From contig NZ_JAUSZN010000001.1 of assembly GCF_030817595.1 (NCBI RefSeq), positions 4,657,501 through 4,721,500 of the forward strand: a DNA stretch of 64,000 nt, given 5' to 3'. How positions within the stretch are numbered: position 1 is the stretch's first letter; each line of letters starts with the position of its first letter. Positions 9,619 through 18,943 of this stretch are shown here, one piece after another. This DNA comes from Neobacillus niacini. GTDB taxonomy: Bacteria > Bacillota > Bacilli > Bacillales > Cytobacillaceae. The translations under genes and the position numbers were made by a program. The notes below the pieces were generated by a model. It saw only the letters and a list, made by a program, of their open reading frames with translations. It was not told the origin of the DNA and searched no databases.

Positions 9619-11274
9619 ATGAGGCCGAAAATAGTTTTTACTAACGTGTCAAAGAGCTTTAATTTATATAAAAAACAATCAGATAAATTACTTGAGATAG
9701 TCTCTTTCAAAGAAAATAAAGACAACTTTTATGCCCTTAAAAATCTCTCATTTAAGATATTTGAAGGTGAAGCGATAGGGATTGTTGGTCTGAACGGATC
9801 CGGAAAATCAACCCTTTCAAATTTGCTTGCACAGGTAATTCCCCCAACCTCTGGATCACTAGACATTAACGGGGAAACCTCATTAATTGCTATTTCAGCT
9901 GGATTAAATAATCAATTGACCGGTTTAGAAAATATAGAGCTTAAATGTTTAATGCATGGGCTAAAAAAGGCAGAAATAGAAAACTTGAAATCGGAAATCA
10001 TTAATTTTGCTGATATCGGCAAGTTTATTAACCAACCAGTAAAGAATTATTCAAGTGGAATGAAATCACGTTTGGGATTCGCTATTTCTGTTCATACTAA
10101 CCCGGATATTCTAATTGTTGATGAGGCTCTTTCAGTTGGGGACCAAACTTTTTATGAGAAATGTCTTCATAAAATAAATGATTTTAAGAGTCAAGGGAAA
10201 ACAATCATTTTTATTAGCCACTCGATATCACAAATCAAGGCATTTTGCAATCGGGTAATGTGGGTCCATTATGGAAGAATTGAAAAGTTCGATGAAACAG
10301 AAATGGTATTAAGCGAATATACAGCTTTCATTAAATGGTTTAATTCACTAAGTGAAGAAGAGAAAAGGCATTATAAAAAGGAAATGATAGAAAGCCAATA
10401 TAAAGATGAAAGTAATCAAAATGAATTAAATCTGTTCAGAAGACAAGCATATCGAAAGAAGAAAAATTCGGTTAAGAAAAAGAGAAGTTCCTTTTTCGTA
10501 TTGCAATGTATTTTACTATTCTTAGCGGTTATTGTTAGTGCGTCTTTTATGTTTGGAGCCAATCCTGTAAAGGGTATTTCAAAATATATAAGCAAAAATG
10601 TCTCTAAAGAAACTGCACCACCAGAGCCTAAAACGGAAAATGAGGTTATTCAACAGGTTACCCATCAGGAAGATTTGGCAGAGGAAATAAATAAGGATGG
10701 TATTGTTTCTGAAGGTCAAATTGTCCTTTATCGCGAAAAAGACTTAGTGAATCCTGATGGAGAAATTAAATTCTCTGAAGAAATAGATGTAATTGAAAAA
10801 ATTGGGGATACGTATAAGATTAGGACCGGTAATAATCAATTGTATTATACCAAGGTTGAAGATATTAAAATAATCGAGAATGAATTAGCAGTTGCTCAAA
10901 GGAATTTAACAGAATTCCTCCCTCTATTTCCTGAACGTTTTGCAAATGCCCATGCTTACTTCCTCACATTCCTCGGTGCGGAATATGAGGAAGTAACGGC
11001 TACTTTAATGGGGGCGAATGAAGACAACTTAGAAAACGGGGAGAAAACATTGAGCTATTCCATTTATAATGCTCAATTTCTGGTGAACAGTGAGAATATA
11101 ACCGAATCAATCACGATTAATAATATAGATATTGAAAGTGAACAATGGAATGAATTAAAGGATGCAGCATCCTTGAAATCAAATCATAATCAGTATTATT
11201 TCTTTATTTTGGATCAATATAAAATAAAGGTGGATTTGGTTAACAAACAAGCAACTATTTCAGCAGTGAACTAG
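9619..11274 (+). CDS. tagH: ABC exporter ATPase with membrane-anchored surface domain (TagH type)
   Basis: The ATP-binding domain spans ~1-245: Walker A GLNGSGKS (57-64), signature YSSGMKSRLG and Walker B ILIVDEALSVGD. A linker is followed by one transmembrane segment (FFVLQCILLFLAVIVSASF, ~residue 290-310). An outside region of ~230 residues begins with an SH3-like stretch (EGQIVLYREKDLVNPDG). This matches B. subtilis TagH, which also has an extracytoplasmic tail, unlike Gram-negative Wzt with its cytoplasmic carbohydrate-binding domain. A TTG at 9604 lies inside the ribosome site TTGGAGG, so ATG 9619 is the start. It pairs with the permease just upstream. Confidence 0.9.
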   Translation: MRPKIVFTNVSKSFNLYKKQSDKLLEIVSFKENKDNFYALKNLSFKIFEGEAIGIVGLNGSGKSTLSNLLAQVIPPTSGSLDINGETSLIAISAGLNNQLTGLENIELKCLMHGLKKAEIENLKSEIINFADIGKFINQPVKNYSSGMKSRLGFAISVHTNPDILIVDEALSVGDQTFYEKCLHKINDFKSQGKTIIFISHSISQIKAFCNRVMWVHYGRIEKFDETEMVLSEYTAFIKWFNSLSEEEKRHYKKEMIESQYKDESNQNELNLFRRQAYRKKKNSVKKKRSSFFVLQCILLFLAVIVSASFMFGANPVKGISKYISKNVSKETAPPEPKTENEVIQQVTHQEDLAEEINKDGIVSEGQIVLYREKDLVNPDGEIKFSEEIDVIEKIGDTYKIRTGNNQLYYTKVEDIKIIENELAVAQRNLTEFLPLFPERFANAHAYFLTFLGAEYEEVTATLMGANEDNLENGEKTLSYSIYNAQFLVNSENITESITINNIDIESEQWNELKDAASLKSNHNQYYFFILDQYKIKVDLVNKQATISAVN

Positions 11275-11303
11275 TGCAAACATTGTAAAAAAGAGGGTTG
11301 AAA

Positions 11304-12456
11304 ATGGACAAAAAGATAAAGGTAATGACTGTGTTCGGGACAAGACCTGAAGCTATAAAAATGGCACCACTCGTAAAAGAGTTGGAAAAAAATGGAGATA
11401 AAATCAAATCAATTGTTACAGTAACAGCACAGCATCGTCAAATGCTTGATCAAGTATTATCTATTTTTGAGATTACCCCAGACTATGACTTACTTGAACA
11501 TCATGAAGGACCGTCAGACCTTAACCGATGTTACCATACGAGCTCTAGAAGGATTAAATCAAGTCATGCAAGAAGCAAAGCCTGATATTGTTCTGGTGCA
11601 TGGAGATACTACAACCACGTTCGTTGCAAGTTTGGCTGCTTTCTACAATTCCGTTCCGATAGGACATGTGGAGGCTGGTTTACGGACATGGAATAAGTTC
11701 TCACCATACCCAGAGGAAATGAATCGGCAGTTAACTGGTGTAATGGCTGATTTACATTTTGCTCCGACCAGCGTTTCAAAGCAGAATTTATTACAGGAAA
11801 ATAAACATGAGCAATTTATTTTTGTTACAGGGAATACAGCGATAGACGCATTGAAAACAACTGTTAAACCAAACTATTCTCATCCTGTTTTAGATAAGTT
11901 GGGGAAAAATCGATTGGTATTGATGACGGCACATAGAAGAGAAAATCTAGGCGAACCAATGGAAAATATGTTTCGAGCTATTAGAAGACTCGTTGAACAA
12001 CATGATGATGTCCAGGTGGTTTATCCAGTACATATGAATCCAGTGGTAAGGCAGATTGCTGACAAAATCCTTGGGAACAATGAACGAATTCATTTAATAG
12101 AACCTTTAGATGTGATTGATTTCCATAACTTTGCTTCAAAAGCCTATTTGATTCTTACCGATTCTGGTGGTGTACAAGAGGAAGCACCTTCATTAGGAGT
12201 TCCTGTTTTAGTACTAAGAGATACAACGGAACGTCCAGAAGGCGTAAAGGCCGGGACACTGAAGCTTGCGGGTACAGAAGAAGAGGTAATATTTAATCTT
12301 GCTGATGAACTTCTGAGTAATAAGGAAGCCCATGATAAAATGGCAAGATCTTCAAATCCATATGGTGATGGTAATGCGTCTAAGAGAATTGTTGAGGCAA
12401 TCTTATATTATAAAAATATAATTGAAACCAAGCCTAGAGATCTTGGGGAGGTATAA
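11304..12456 (+). pseudogene. mnaA: UDP-GlcNAc 2-epimerase broken by a 4-bp duplication
   Basis: Converts UDP-GlcNAc to UDP-ManNAc. The first 61 codons read normally ([31 protein letters not shown]). The frame then shifts, and the remainder continues in another frame as [29 protein letters not shown] and ILTDSGGVQEEAPSLG, all family hallmarks. The shift coincides with ACTT repeated twice at 11488-11495. Removing one copy restores Y-D-L-N-I-M as in B. subtilis MnaA and an ORF of normal length (~380 aa). As written the protein is truncated near residue 95. It could be a real or reversible mutation or a sequencing error. Start ATG 11304 has GAGGG upstream. Confidence 0.88.
11488..11495 (+). repeat. 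ACTT tandem duplication causing frameshift
   Basis: Two adjacent ACTT units. Deleting one rejoins the two halves of the epimerase frame. It is not a homopolymer, so it is less typical of long-read indel error. Confidence 0.85.
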
Positions 12457-12459
12457 CAT

Positions 12460-12494
12460 AAAAAGTCTGTTGGATTTATCTAGCAGACTTTTTT
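12460..12494 (+). terminator. Rho-independent terminator of the ABC-exported glycan operon
   Basis: Perfect arms AAAAGTCTG and CAGACTTTT flank a ~14-nt loop and run into a T tract, three bases after the epimerase stop. Confidence 0.85.
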
Positions 12495-12622
12495 ATATTG
12501 AAAGTTCAGCAAGGTGATAATTATTTCAAATTTAGCAGCCTGAACGGTAAATTTATGTTGATTGGCAGCATTTCATTTTAAAAGAATTCATGATATGGTA
12601 TATTTTTACATGAGGTGATATT

Positions 12623-14116
12623 ATGCAACGAAGAAACTTCTTAGTAACCTTTATCCTTTGGATATTGTCATTCTTTATAGGATATAAAGTGGGAAAAGCA
12701 GATGATAATGAATCGACCTTGAGTGATGATAATAAAGAAGGATTGGCAAAAATAGATAAACGCTTTGCAACAAAGCTGGATATTGCAGCTGTCCTAACCA
12801 TTTATGTATCACCAGCTGGAGATGATAATAACGATGGGTTATCTCAATCTGCTCCATTTCGAACCTTACAGAGAGCATTTGATTTAATCAAGAATACATA
12901 TTCGGTGATTGATGGGAAAATTAATGTAGATTTAGCACCAGGAACATACGAACAATCTGCTTCTATTTCCAATGTAATGAGTAAAAATAGAATTGAAATC
13001 ATAGGAAAAAAAGGTGCAAACGGAATACCTACGGTTATATTTGAAGGTGGTAAAAAAGAAGATTTATCATGTGCTATGTTATTTTCGGATTATATGAATG
13101 TAATGGTTCAAGATATAAAAATACAAAACTATGCGAACAATGTAACACGAAGCGGGATCATCACTCAAAATTACACAAATCTTTGGACAAAAAATGTGCA
13201 TGCTGAAAATTGTGGTTTTGCAGGGATCAATGTGAATTTATTTTCCCGGTTGTATGTTGAGGGCGGCACGGTTGATAACTGTCGTATAGGAATCAGGGTT
13301 TATTCTAATAGTATCTGTACCATAGGCTATAATAATCAAACACAATCCCTTTCTGACCCTAATCATACGATTATTAAAAATTGTACTGAAACAGGAATCC
13401 TTCTCTATAATATGTCTACGGGACATGTAGATTACTCAGAATTAGACAGGAATAGAGTAGGTATAATCATTCAAAATTCATCACGGTTACATGTAATGAA
13501 AAATTTGATTAAAAATTCAGAGGTTCTTGGAGTACAAGTAACAACGTCTTCAACCTGGTATAATAATGAAAATATCTATAAGAATAATGCTCAAGACTAT
13601 AAACATTTTGCCTTTAGCACTGAGGAAGCTCAAAGTGAAGAATACACACCGTTACTAAAGGTACATCCAACTTGCTTTATAGATAAAGTAACGCACACAG
13701 GTAATTTAGGAGAAGTTAATTTCAATACTATTAACGAAAAACTTGTTCATAGTCTTCAAGCTAATTCATTCGTTAAAAAGGGTCAAAAGTTAAAAGTAAT
13801 CATCAACGGTACATTTCTCGGACCTGGAGTCAAAACAGTCAGAATCCGGTTAGGTAATGAATTAATTGCTTCCTTTCCGTCTATAAAAGATTCTAAAAGT
13901 AATTTTGCATTAGAATGTGATCTTTTTGTTGTGAATTCTATTAATTTGAAAGTCGTGGGAAAATGGACAGAAGGTAATGTGGCTTTTAATACCCTATTCT
14001 CAGATCGAAAAACTGCATCTCTTGCTACAAACCAAAACTTGATTGCTACAGGAGAATTGTCTGATAAAAAAGGGTATATAATTATTGAATCTTTTGAAGT
14101 ACGAGAGATAGCATGA
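12623..14116 (+). CDS. Membrane-anchored right-handed beta-helix protein
   Basis: The N-terminus MQRRNFLVTFILWILSFFIG is a twin-arginine-like signal/anchor followed by a spacer. Residues ~60-100 hold IYVSPAGDDNNDGLSQSAPF, the DUF1565-like entry to pectate-lyase-type beta-helices. Many N-x-I/G-I-x-V repeats follow to ~residue 330. The final ~140 residues form a beta-rich tail. Such proteins bind or cut polysaccharide; no catalytic residues can be assigned here. RBS GAGGTGA lies 7 bp before ATG 12623. It stands alone after the operon terminator, between wall-polymer genes, so a role in surface glycan processing is possible but unproven. Confidence 0.75.
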   Translation: MQRRNFLVTFILWILSFFIGYKVGKADDNESTLSDDNKEGLAKIDKRFATKLDIAAVLTIYVSPAGDDNNDGLSQSAPFRTLQRAFDLIKNTYSVIDGKINVDLAPGTYEQSASISNVMSKNRIEIIGKKGANGIPTVIFEGGKKEDLSCAMLFSDYMNVMVQDIKIQNYANNVTRSGIITQNYTNLWTKNVHAENCGFAGINVNLFSRLYVEGGTVDNCRIGIRVYSNSICTIGYNNQTQSLSDPNHTIIKNCTETGILLYNMSTGHVDYSELDRNRVGIIIQNSSRLHVMKNLIKNSEVLGVQVTTSSTWYNNENIYKNNAQDYKHFAFSTEEAQSEEYTPLLKVHPTCFIDKVTHTGNLGEVNFNTINEKLVHSLQANSFVKKGQKLKVIINGTFLGPGVKTVRIRLGNELIASFPSIKDSKSNFALECDLFVVNSINLKVVGKWTEGNVAFNTLFSDRKTASLATNQNLIATGELSDKKGYIIIESFEVREIA

Positions 14117-14322
14117 TGACCCATTGGCATTAAAAATAAAATACACGATAATTTATGATTGTTATCGTAATATAACAAAAAGGGAGAATGTCTAAATTAA
14201 CACCAGAGTAACTAAAATTCATTATTCGACAAAAATATTTTAATCATTCTCCTGAATTCTAACAATAATTTTATTATAAATATGAAAAAATAGAGATATT
14301 AAAACGAAAGGGGTTGTATGAT

Positions 14323-14601
14323 TTGATACATCTTAAGGATCCTTTATGTTTTAAAGAATCTATCACCATTTCTTTGGAGGCACTTTCGGGAATGGGTATA
14401 TATGAGCATCTGCGAGATATTGTTGATACCATTCCTAGTACCGTCAACAGGATGTGCTTGGGCACCTCAAGGGATATAGAAGAAAGTTTAGGTAGCTGCA
14501 TTGATAAATTTAAAGAGACCAAAACCTACCATTATTTGAGAGAGGACTTCAAAAACGCCCTATACGACATTGAAATCCAACTGAATAAAAAGGTTTCATA
14601 A
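14323..14601 (+). CDS. Small hypothetical protein (~92 aa)
   Basis: I do not recognise this protein. The ribosome site AAAGGGG (14307-14313) fits TTG 14323 better than the in-frame TTG 14314 that touches it. It is soluble and mostly helical, with no membrane segment. A strong terminator follows 5 bp after the stop, which supports a real single-gene transcript. It lies between the beta-helix gene and a decayed LCP gene. Confidence 0.55.
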   Translation: MIHLKDPLCFKESITISLEALSGMGIYEHLRDIVDTIPSTVNRMCLGTSRDIEESLGSCIDKFKETKTYHYLREDFKNALYDIEIQLNKKVS

Positions 14602-14605
14602 CACA

Positions 14606-14642
14606 ATAAAACTGTTTAGGGAGATTCCTATTCAGTTTTTTT
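14606..14642 (+). terminator. Rho-independent terminator
   Basis: Stem AAACTG..TAGG/CCTA..CAGTTT with loop GAGATT, followed by a run of seven T. It ends the small gene at 14323. Confidence 0.8.
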
Positions 14643-15310
14643 GCTGTTGTTTGATCTAATTTAAGCCGTGCTTTCAATTCAGTTTGAACTCGTAGCTTTT
14701 CATCTTCTGGTATTTGCAAGTAAAAAGTACAGTCTATTTTGGTGCCTTGTCCGGTAATCTTCATCTGTTCGACGTTATTTCCAACAGTTTTATAGTTCTT
14801 TTGGATATCGACCATTTGCTTGAAGGTTAGGTTTGTTTTATTGTTGGTTCCGATCTCGTTAAAGATTTCTGGAAAGTTGAGCTTGAAAGGCTTGTATCAC
14901 TTGGCGTTGTCTTGTGTTACGGCCAAACTTGAGGATTCTCCTTTACGCATTCTTACGAATGGTAATGCTTTCTCACCATTTAACGTGATTTCACCGACTG
15001 GGAAATGAACATTTAATAACTGAAGTCCAGTGTGTGGTTCACTGTTACTCCGCCTATTTCATCGACAATATCCTTAACCCCTTCCATGTTTACCTTCATA
15101 TAATAATCATTCGGGATATCAAGGAAGTTTTCAACGGTATCCATTGCAATTTCAACGCCACTAAAAGTGAGAGCATGATTGATTTTATCGTTAAATTCTT
15201 ATCCAACGATTTCTGTGCGTGTATCACGAGGAATGCTTAGCGATTTTGCAGGTTTTGAATTCGGATTCACCGTTAGTACCATAATTGTATCGGTACGGCC
15301 TTTATCGTAT
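14637..15310 (-). pseudogene. Decayed LCP (LytR-CpsA-Psr) gene copy
   Basis: This stretch aligns base for base with the intact LCP gene at 19574-20521. It covers the C-terminal QKNYKT..NN.EQMKITGQGTKID region, the acidic/arginine core and part of the middle domain, but with many substitutions, small deletions (notably around 14875-14900) and frame breaks. The N-terminal third, including the membrane anchor, is missing beyond ~15310. It is a dead paralog of the wall-polymer ligase now found 5 kb away, so this locus once had at least two LCP genes. Confidence 0.88.
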
Positions 15311-15469
15311 GTAAGGTATAAATCATTCTCGACGATCACCGTGCAGAGATATTAAAGGAAATTCTTATTGCTGTTTAATAAACTAATTAATTTGATATAA
15401 TCAAATGTTTTACATACAGTCTACAAATGTAAATTTAAGAATGCCAAGAATACGAGAGGCATTTAATAA

Positions 15470-15550
15470 TCGACAAAAAAATTCTTGAAGACAACTAAAA
15501 AAGTCGTTTTTAAAGAAGGTTTAAGCCTTTAATCAAACGTTTGATTAGTA
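15470..15550 (+). repeat. Dispersed intergenic repeat, copy A
   Basis: Begins TCGACAA, has AAAAAGTCGTTTT in the middle and ends in a palindromic AATCAAACGTTTGATTAG. Same family as copies near 48.8, 58.5, 61.4, 61.9 and 62.1 kb. The rest of the 15311-15644 gap shows only AT-rich leader sequence with a possible GATAAT -10 near 15616. Confidence 0.7.
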
Positions 15551-15644
15551 AGACCTGTTGTCATATTATGGTTAGTACTGTCTTTTTTTGTATTATTAGA
15601 TTAAAATATTTATAGGATAATAGAATTAGAGAGAGGAGTCGCTA

Positions 15645-17996
15645 ATGAAGAAACTGAGAACAATCTTTTTAATCGGAATTCTTTTACTTGGTTTATTGCC
15701 AATGAAAATGGTAGCCGAAGCTAGTATGGTAGAACCAAAGTTACAAGTAAAACTGGTAAACTATTTAGGGAACCAAACGAGTATTTCCTTACGTGTTTCA
15801 GGAAGTTACTCTTTAGATGGTACATCGACCAAACTTTCTAGTGTCAAGACCTATAGTGTAAAGGCTGAGCAGTCGAAGATAAGCCTTTATGATGGAAGCA
15901 CGAAGCTTATTACAGCGGAAGATGTCTCGATCACGCCAGAAAATGAAAAGTACACGGCCTCTATCAATAGTCGTGAATATCATGGGAGCTTTAATTTTAT
16001 TGTTGAAAATGGTTACGTAAGACCGATTAACAATATTTATTTAGAGGAATACTTAAAATCTGTCGTTCCTGCAGAGATGTATGCCTCATGGAATAAAGAG
16101 GCTCTAAAAGTACAGGCTGTTGCAGCGAGAACCTATGCCTATTACCGTTTGGGTAAAGTTATTAATGATACAACTTCTTACCAAGTATATGGCGGAGCAG
16201 ATATGTTACATCCTAATTCCACAGCTGCTGTGCTAGAGACTGCAGGGGAGATCGTTACTTATAATGGGCGTGCGATCGACGCGTTATTTTCTGCATCCAA
16301 TGGCGGGATGTCAGAAAGTAATTACAACGAATTCGGTAGTCCGGCACTACCCTATTTTCCTATTCAAAGAGATGATTTTGATAAAAAGCTAGCTTGGGAG
16401 ACCAGCATACAAAAGCAGCAAATTAATTTAACCGGGTTAGATCTTAAAAACCCAAATTTATGGTGGAATAGTACTAGCGAAAAGGATAGTGACTTTACAG
16501 CTAAAATTAAATCTTGGCTCAATCAAAATGGTTATAGTAATAAACAAATAAAGATTGTTAACATCACAAATCTATCATTCTATGACAAAACTGAAAGTGG
16601 TCGCGTACAACGAGGAGACCTGGGGTTTCAATTTCTTGTAAAGGACAGGTTAGATTCGACTGGAAAACTCCAGCTTCTGAATGGAGATATGACCAATGTT
16701 ATTGCTGATCGGATCCGTTCATACATTGGAACGAGTGTAATGAGGAGCACCTTAATTACAGAAGTGATCAATACAAGCTCCGCCTTTTCCTTTTCCGGTT
16801 TAGGTTTTGGCCATGGTGTTGGGTTGAGTCAACATGGTGCGAATAATCGGGTTAATGCGGGGCACCGCTACCACGATATTTTAGCTTTTTATTATCCAGG
16901 TACAAAGCTTGTCAAGCAATATGAGTTACACCAAGAGGCGCCTGTTTATCCACCTGTTAAGGTCCAATTAAACGGGTATGATTTTAACACGGGATACTCT
17001 ATAGGCGGTCACACGTATGTAAATTGGAATGCATTAAAAATGTTCGCTATCCCCTATACGTATCAAGGGGACGGGGTATTTTTGATTGAAGGTCGTACCG
17101 TCAAGGCTAAGTCTATTGATGGGGCCTGGTATATCAATTGGTACTCTATGTCACCAGGTAAAATAACGGCTGAAAAAATAACAGGTGGATATAACTTTAT
17201 TTATACTACGCCTACCAAAATCCAGCTCAATGGGGTTGACTTTGCTGAAGGAGGATATTTCCACAACGGGACAACCTATATCAATTGGAATGCGTTGAAA
17301 ACGTTAAAAATCCCATACATCTATAAAGGAAGCGGAGTATTTGTTATTGAAGGGCGTTCTGTAAAAGCAAAGGCATTTAACGGAGACTGGTACATCGAAT
17401 GGAAAGAGCTGTCACCGGGGAGAATAACGGCTGAAAAAATCTCAGGTGGATATAACTTTACCTACACCAATCCTATTAAAATCCAGCTCAACGGCATTGA
17501 CTTTGCTAAGGGAGGACACGCCCTTTACGGTGCAACGTATATCCATTGGACGGCCCTGCAGACGCTGAAGATTCCATATAGTGATAAAGGAAACGGAGTA
17601 TTTGTTATTGAGGGCCGTACCGTTCAGGCTGTAGCAGTTAACGGAGAATGGTATATTAACTGGTACTCTATGTCACCAGGGAAAATAACGTACGAAAAAA
17701 TAACAGGTGGATACAACTTTACCTACACCAATCCTATTAAAATCCAGTTCAACGGGATTGACTTTGCTAAGGGAGGACACGCACTGTATGGTGCAACGCA
17801 TATCCATTGGACGGCCCTGCAGACGCTGAAGATTCCATATAGTGATAAAGGAAAGGGAGTATTTGTTATTGAGGGCCGTACCATTCAGGCTGTAGCAGTT
17901 AACGGAGAATGGTATATTAACTGGTACTCTATGTCACCAGGGAAAATAACGTACGAAAAAATAACAGGTGGATATAACTTTATTTACAAACCATAG
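15645..17996 (+). CDS. Secreted SpoIID/LytB-domain protein with four C-terminal repeats
   Basis: The signal peptide spans residues 1-26. The SpoIID/LytB domain covers ~40-430: LEEYLKSVVPAEMYASW holds the conserved Glu of SpoIID-type lytic transglycosylases, followed by AVAARTYAYYRLG, ALFSASNGG and FGHGVGLSQHGA. Four ~86-residue repeats follow, each with I/VQLNG-DF, W-ALK/Q and a late GW/EWY segment, probably wall-binding. RBS GAGAGGAG precedes ATG 15645. B. subtilis LytB is the nearest known relative by domain, where it modifies the LytC amidase. A transglycosylase activity is possible because the VPAEM Glu is kept. The position between LCP genes fits a wall-remodelling role. Confidence 0.88.
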   Translation: MKKLRTIFLIGILLLGLLPMKMVAEASMVEPKLQVKLVNYLGNQTSISLRVSGSYSLDGTSTKLSSVKTYSVKAEQSKISLYDGSTKLITAEDVSITPENEKYTASINSREYHGSFNFIVENGYVRPINNIYLEEYLKSVVPAEMYASWNKEALKVQAVAARTYAYYRLGKVINDTTSYQVYGGADMLHPNSTAAVLETAGEIVTYNGRAIDALFSASNGGMSESNYNEFGSPALPYFPIQRDDFDKKLAWETSIQKQQINLTGLDLKNPNLWWNSTSEKDSDFTAKIKSWLNQNGYSNKQIKIVNITNLSFYDKTESGRVQRGDLGFQFLVKDRLDSTGKLQLLNGDMTNVIADRIRSYIGTSVMRSTLITEVINTSSAFSFSGLGFGHGVGLSQHGANNRVNAGHRYHDILAFYYPGTKLVKQYELHQEAPVYPPVKVQLNGYDFNTGYSIGGHTYVNWNALKMFAIPYTYQGDGVFLIEGRTVKAKSIDGAWYINWYSMSPGKITAEKITGGYNFIYTTPTKIQLNGVDFAEGGYFHNGTTYINWNALKTLKIPYIYKGSGVFVIEGRSVKAKAFNGDWYIEWKELSPGRITAEKISGGYNFTYTNPIKIQLNGIDFAKGGHALYGATYIHWTALQTLKIPYSDKGNGVFVIEGRTVQAVAVNGEWYINWYSMSPGKITYEKITGGYNFTYTNPIKIQFNGIDFAKGGHALYGATHIHWTALQTLKIPYSDKGKGVFVIEGRTIQAVAVNGEWYINWYSMSPGKITYEKITGGYNFIYKP
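16956..17993 (+). repeat. Four in-frame ~260-bp repeats in LytB-like gene
   Basis: Units start at 16956, 17214, 17475 and 17736 (258-261 bp). Units 3 and 4 are almost identical at the DNA level, indicating a recent duplication; units 1 and 2 are more diverged. Confidence 0.9.
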
Positions 17997-18011
17997 GTAT
18001 AAGGAACTTTT

Positions 18012-18052
18012 AAAGAGGGTGCACCCAAAGTAATTGGGTGCACCCTCTTTTT
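18012..18052 (+). terminator. Rho-independent terminator
   Basis: Perfect arms AAAGAGGGTGCACCC and GGGTGCACCCTCTTT with a 9-nt loop and T tract, 16 bp after the LytB-like stop. Confidence 0.92.
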
Positions 18053-18116
18053 CTGGTCTACATCATATAAAAAGAGCTTGGAAATTGATGTGACCCCGAA
18101 AAGTTAGAGTTTTATA

Positions 18117-18884
18117 TTAAGCAGCTAATTGGCTGGTATGGATACGGTATTGAACCGGACTCATGCCTGCCAATTTTTGCTTTATGCGCTTGTTATTATA
18201 ATAATTGATATATTCTTCAATTCTCTTTTTTAATTCCTCAAAAGAGCACAGTGGTTCCCCATAATACATTTCTTGTTTTAGTAATCCGAAAAAGTTCTCC
18301 ATGGGCGAATTATCTAAACAGTTTCCTTTTCGTGACATGCTCTGAAACACCTTGTATTCCTTGAGCTTTTTTACCCATTTATTATGTTGATAATGCCACC
18401 CTTGATCAGAATGTACAGTTGTTCTAAACTTTGAATCTTTTACAATTTCTAGAGCTTCCTCGAGAGGCTTGAGCGCTAATTCTAAGGTTGGGCGCATACT
18501 TATCCCATATGATAGAATTTCGCCGTTGAACATATCCATAATTGGATTTAAATACAGCTTTAAACCGTCTAAACACTTGAATTCCGTAATATCTGTTGTT
18601 AATTTTTGATGACACACAGTTGTGTGAAAGCGACGATTGATACGGTTCTCGGCAACAGTTCCAGTCGTTCCTTTATATGAACTGTACTTGCGTGATTTTA
18701 ATCTGAATTTATCTCCCTTGAGCCCGCGCTTATTCATAATGCGTTGAACCTTCTTATGATTCGCTTTTATTCCACGGTTTCTCAATTCTAAATGAACACG
18801 ACGATAACCGTAATTTCCTTTATGTTCTTCGAAAATCGATTGAATAATTTCCTCCAATTCCTGGTCTGGATTTTCCTTCTTCAT
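18117..18884 (-). CDS. IS150-group transposase OrfB (DDE integrase)
   Basis: The rve/DDE core is complete: TDITEF (first Asp), VHSDQGWHYQ (second Asp) and SPMENFFGLLKQE (Glu), preceded by the HTH_21 segment GNYGYRRVHLELRNRGI. The frame is open upstream of the ATG at 18884 and reads VVGIPESSYHYH, so the functional protein is probably an OrfAB fusion made by frameshifting across the OrfA 3' end near 18950-18985. It catalyses IS transposition. Confidence 0.92.
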   Translation of the reverse strand: MKKENPDQELEEIIQSIFEEHKGNYGYRRVHLELRNRGIKANHKKVQRIMNKRGLKGDKFRLKSRKYSSYKGTTGTVAENRINRRFHTTVCHQKLTTDITEFKCLDGLKLYLNPIMDMFNGEILSYGISMRPTLELALKPLEEALEIVKDSKFRTTVHSDQGWHYQHNKWVKKLKEYKVFQSMSRKGNCLDNSPMENFFGLLKQEMYYGEPLCSFEELKKRIEEYINYYNNKRIKQKLAGMSPVQYRIHTSQLAA

Positions 18885-18943
18885 GTTCTTAATATGATAA
18901 TGGTAGGAGGATTCGGGAATGCCGACTACTTGTAAAACATCCT

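Noticed and set aside
13783..14178. 131-codon minus-strand frame
   Set aside because: Shadow of the beta-helix gene; no recognisable domain.
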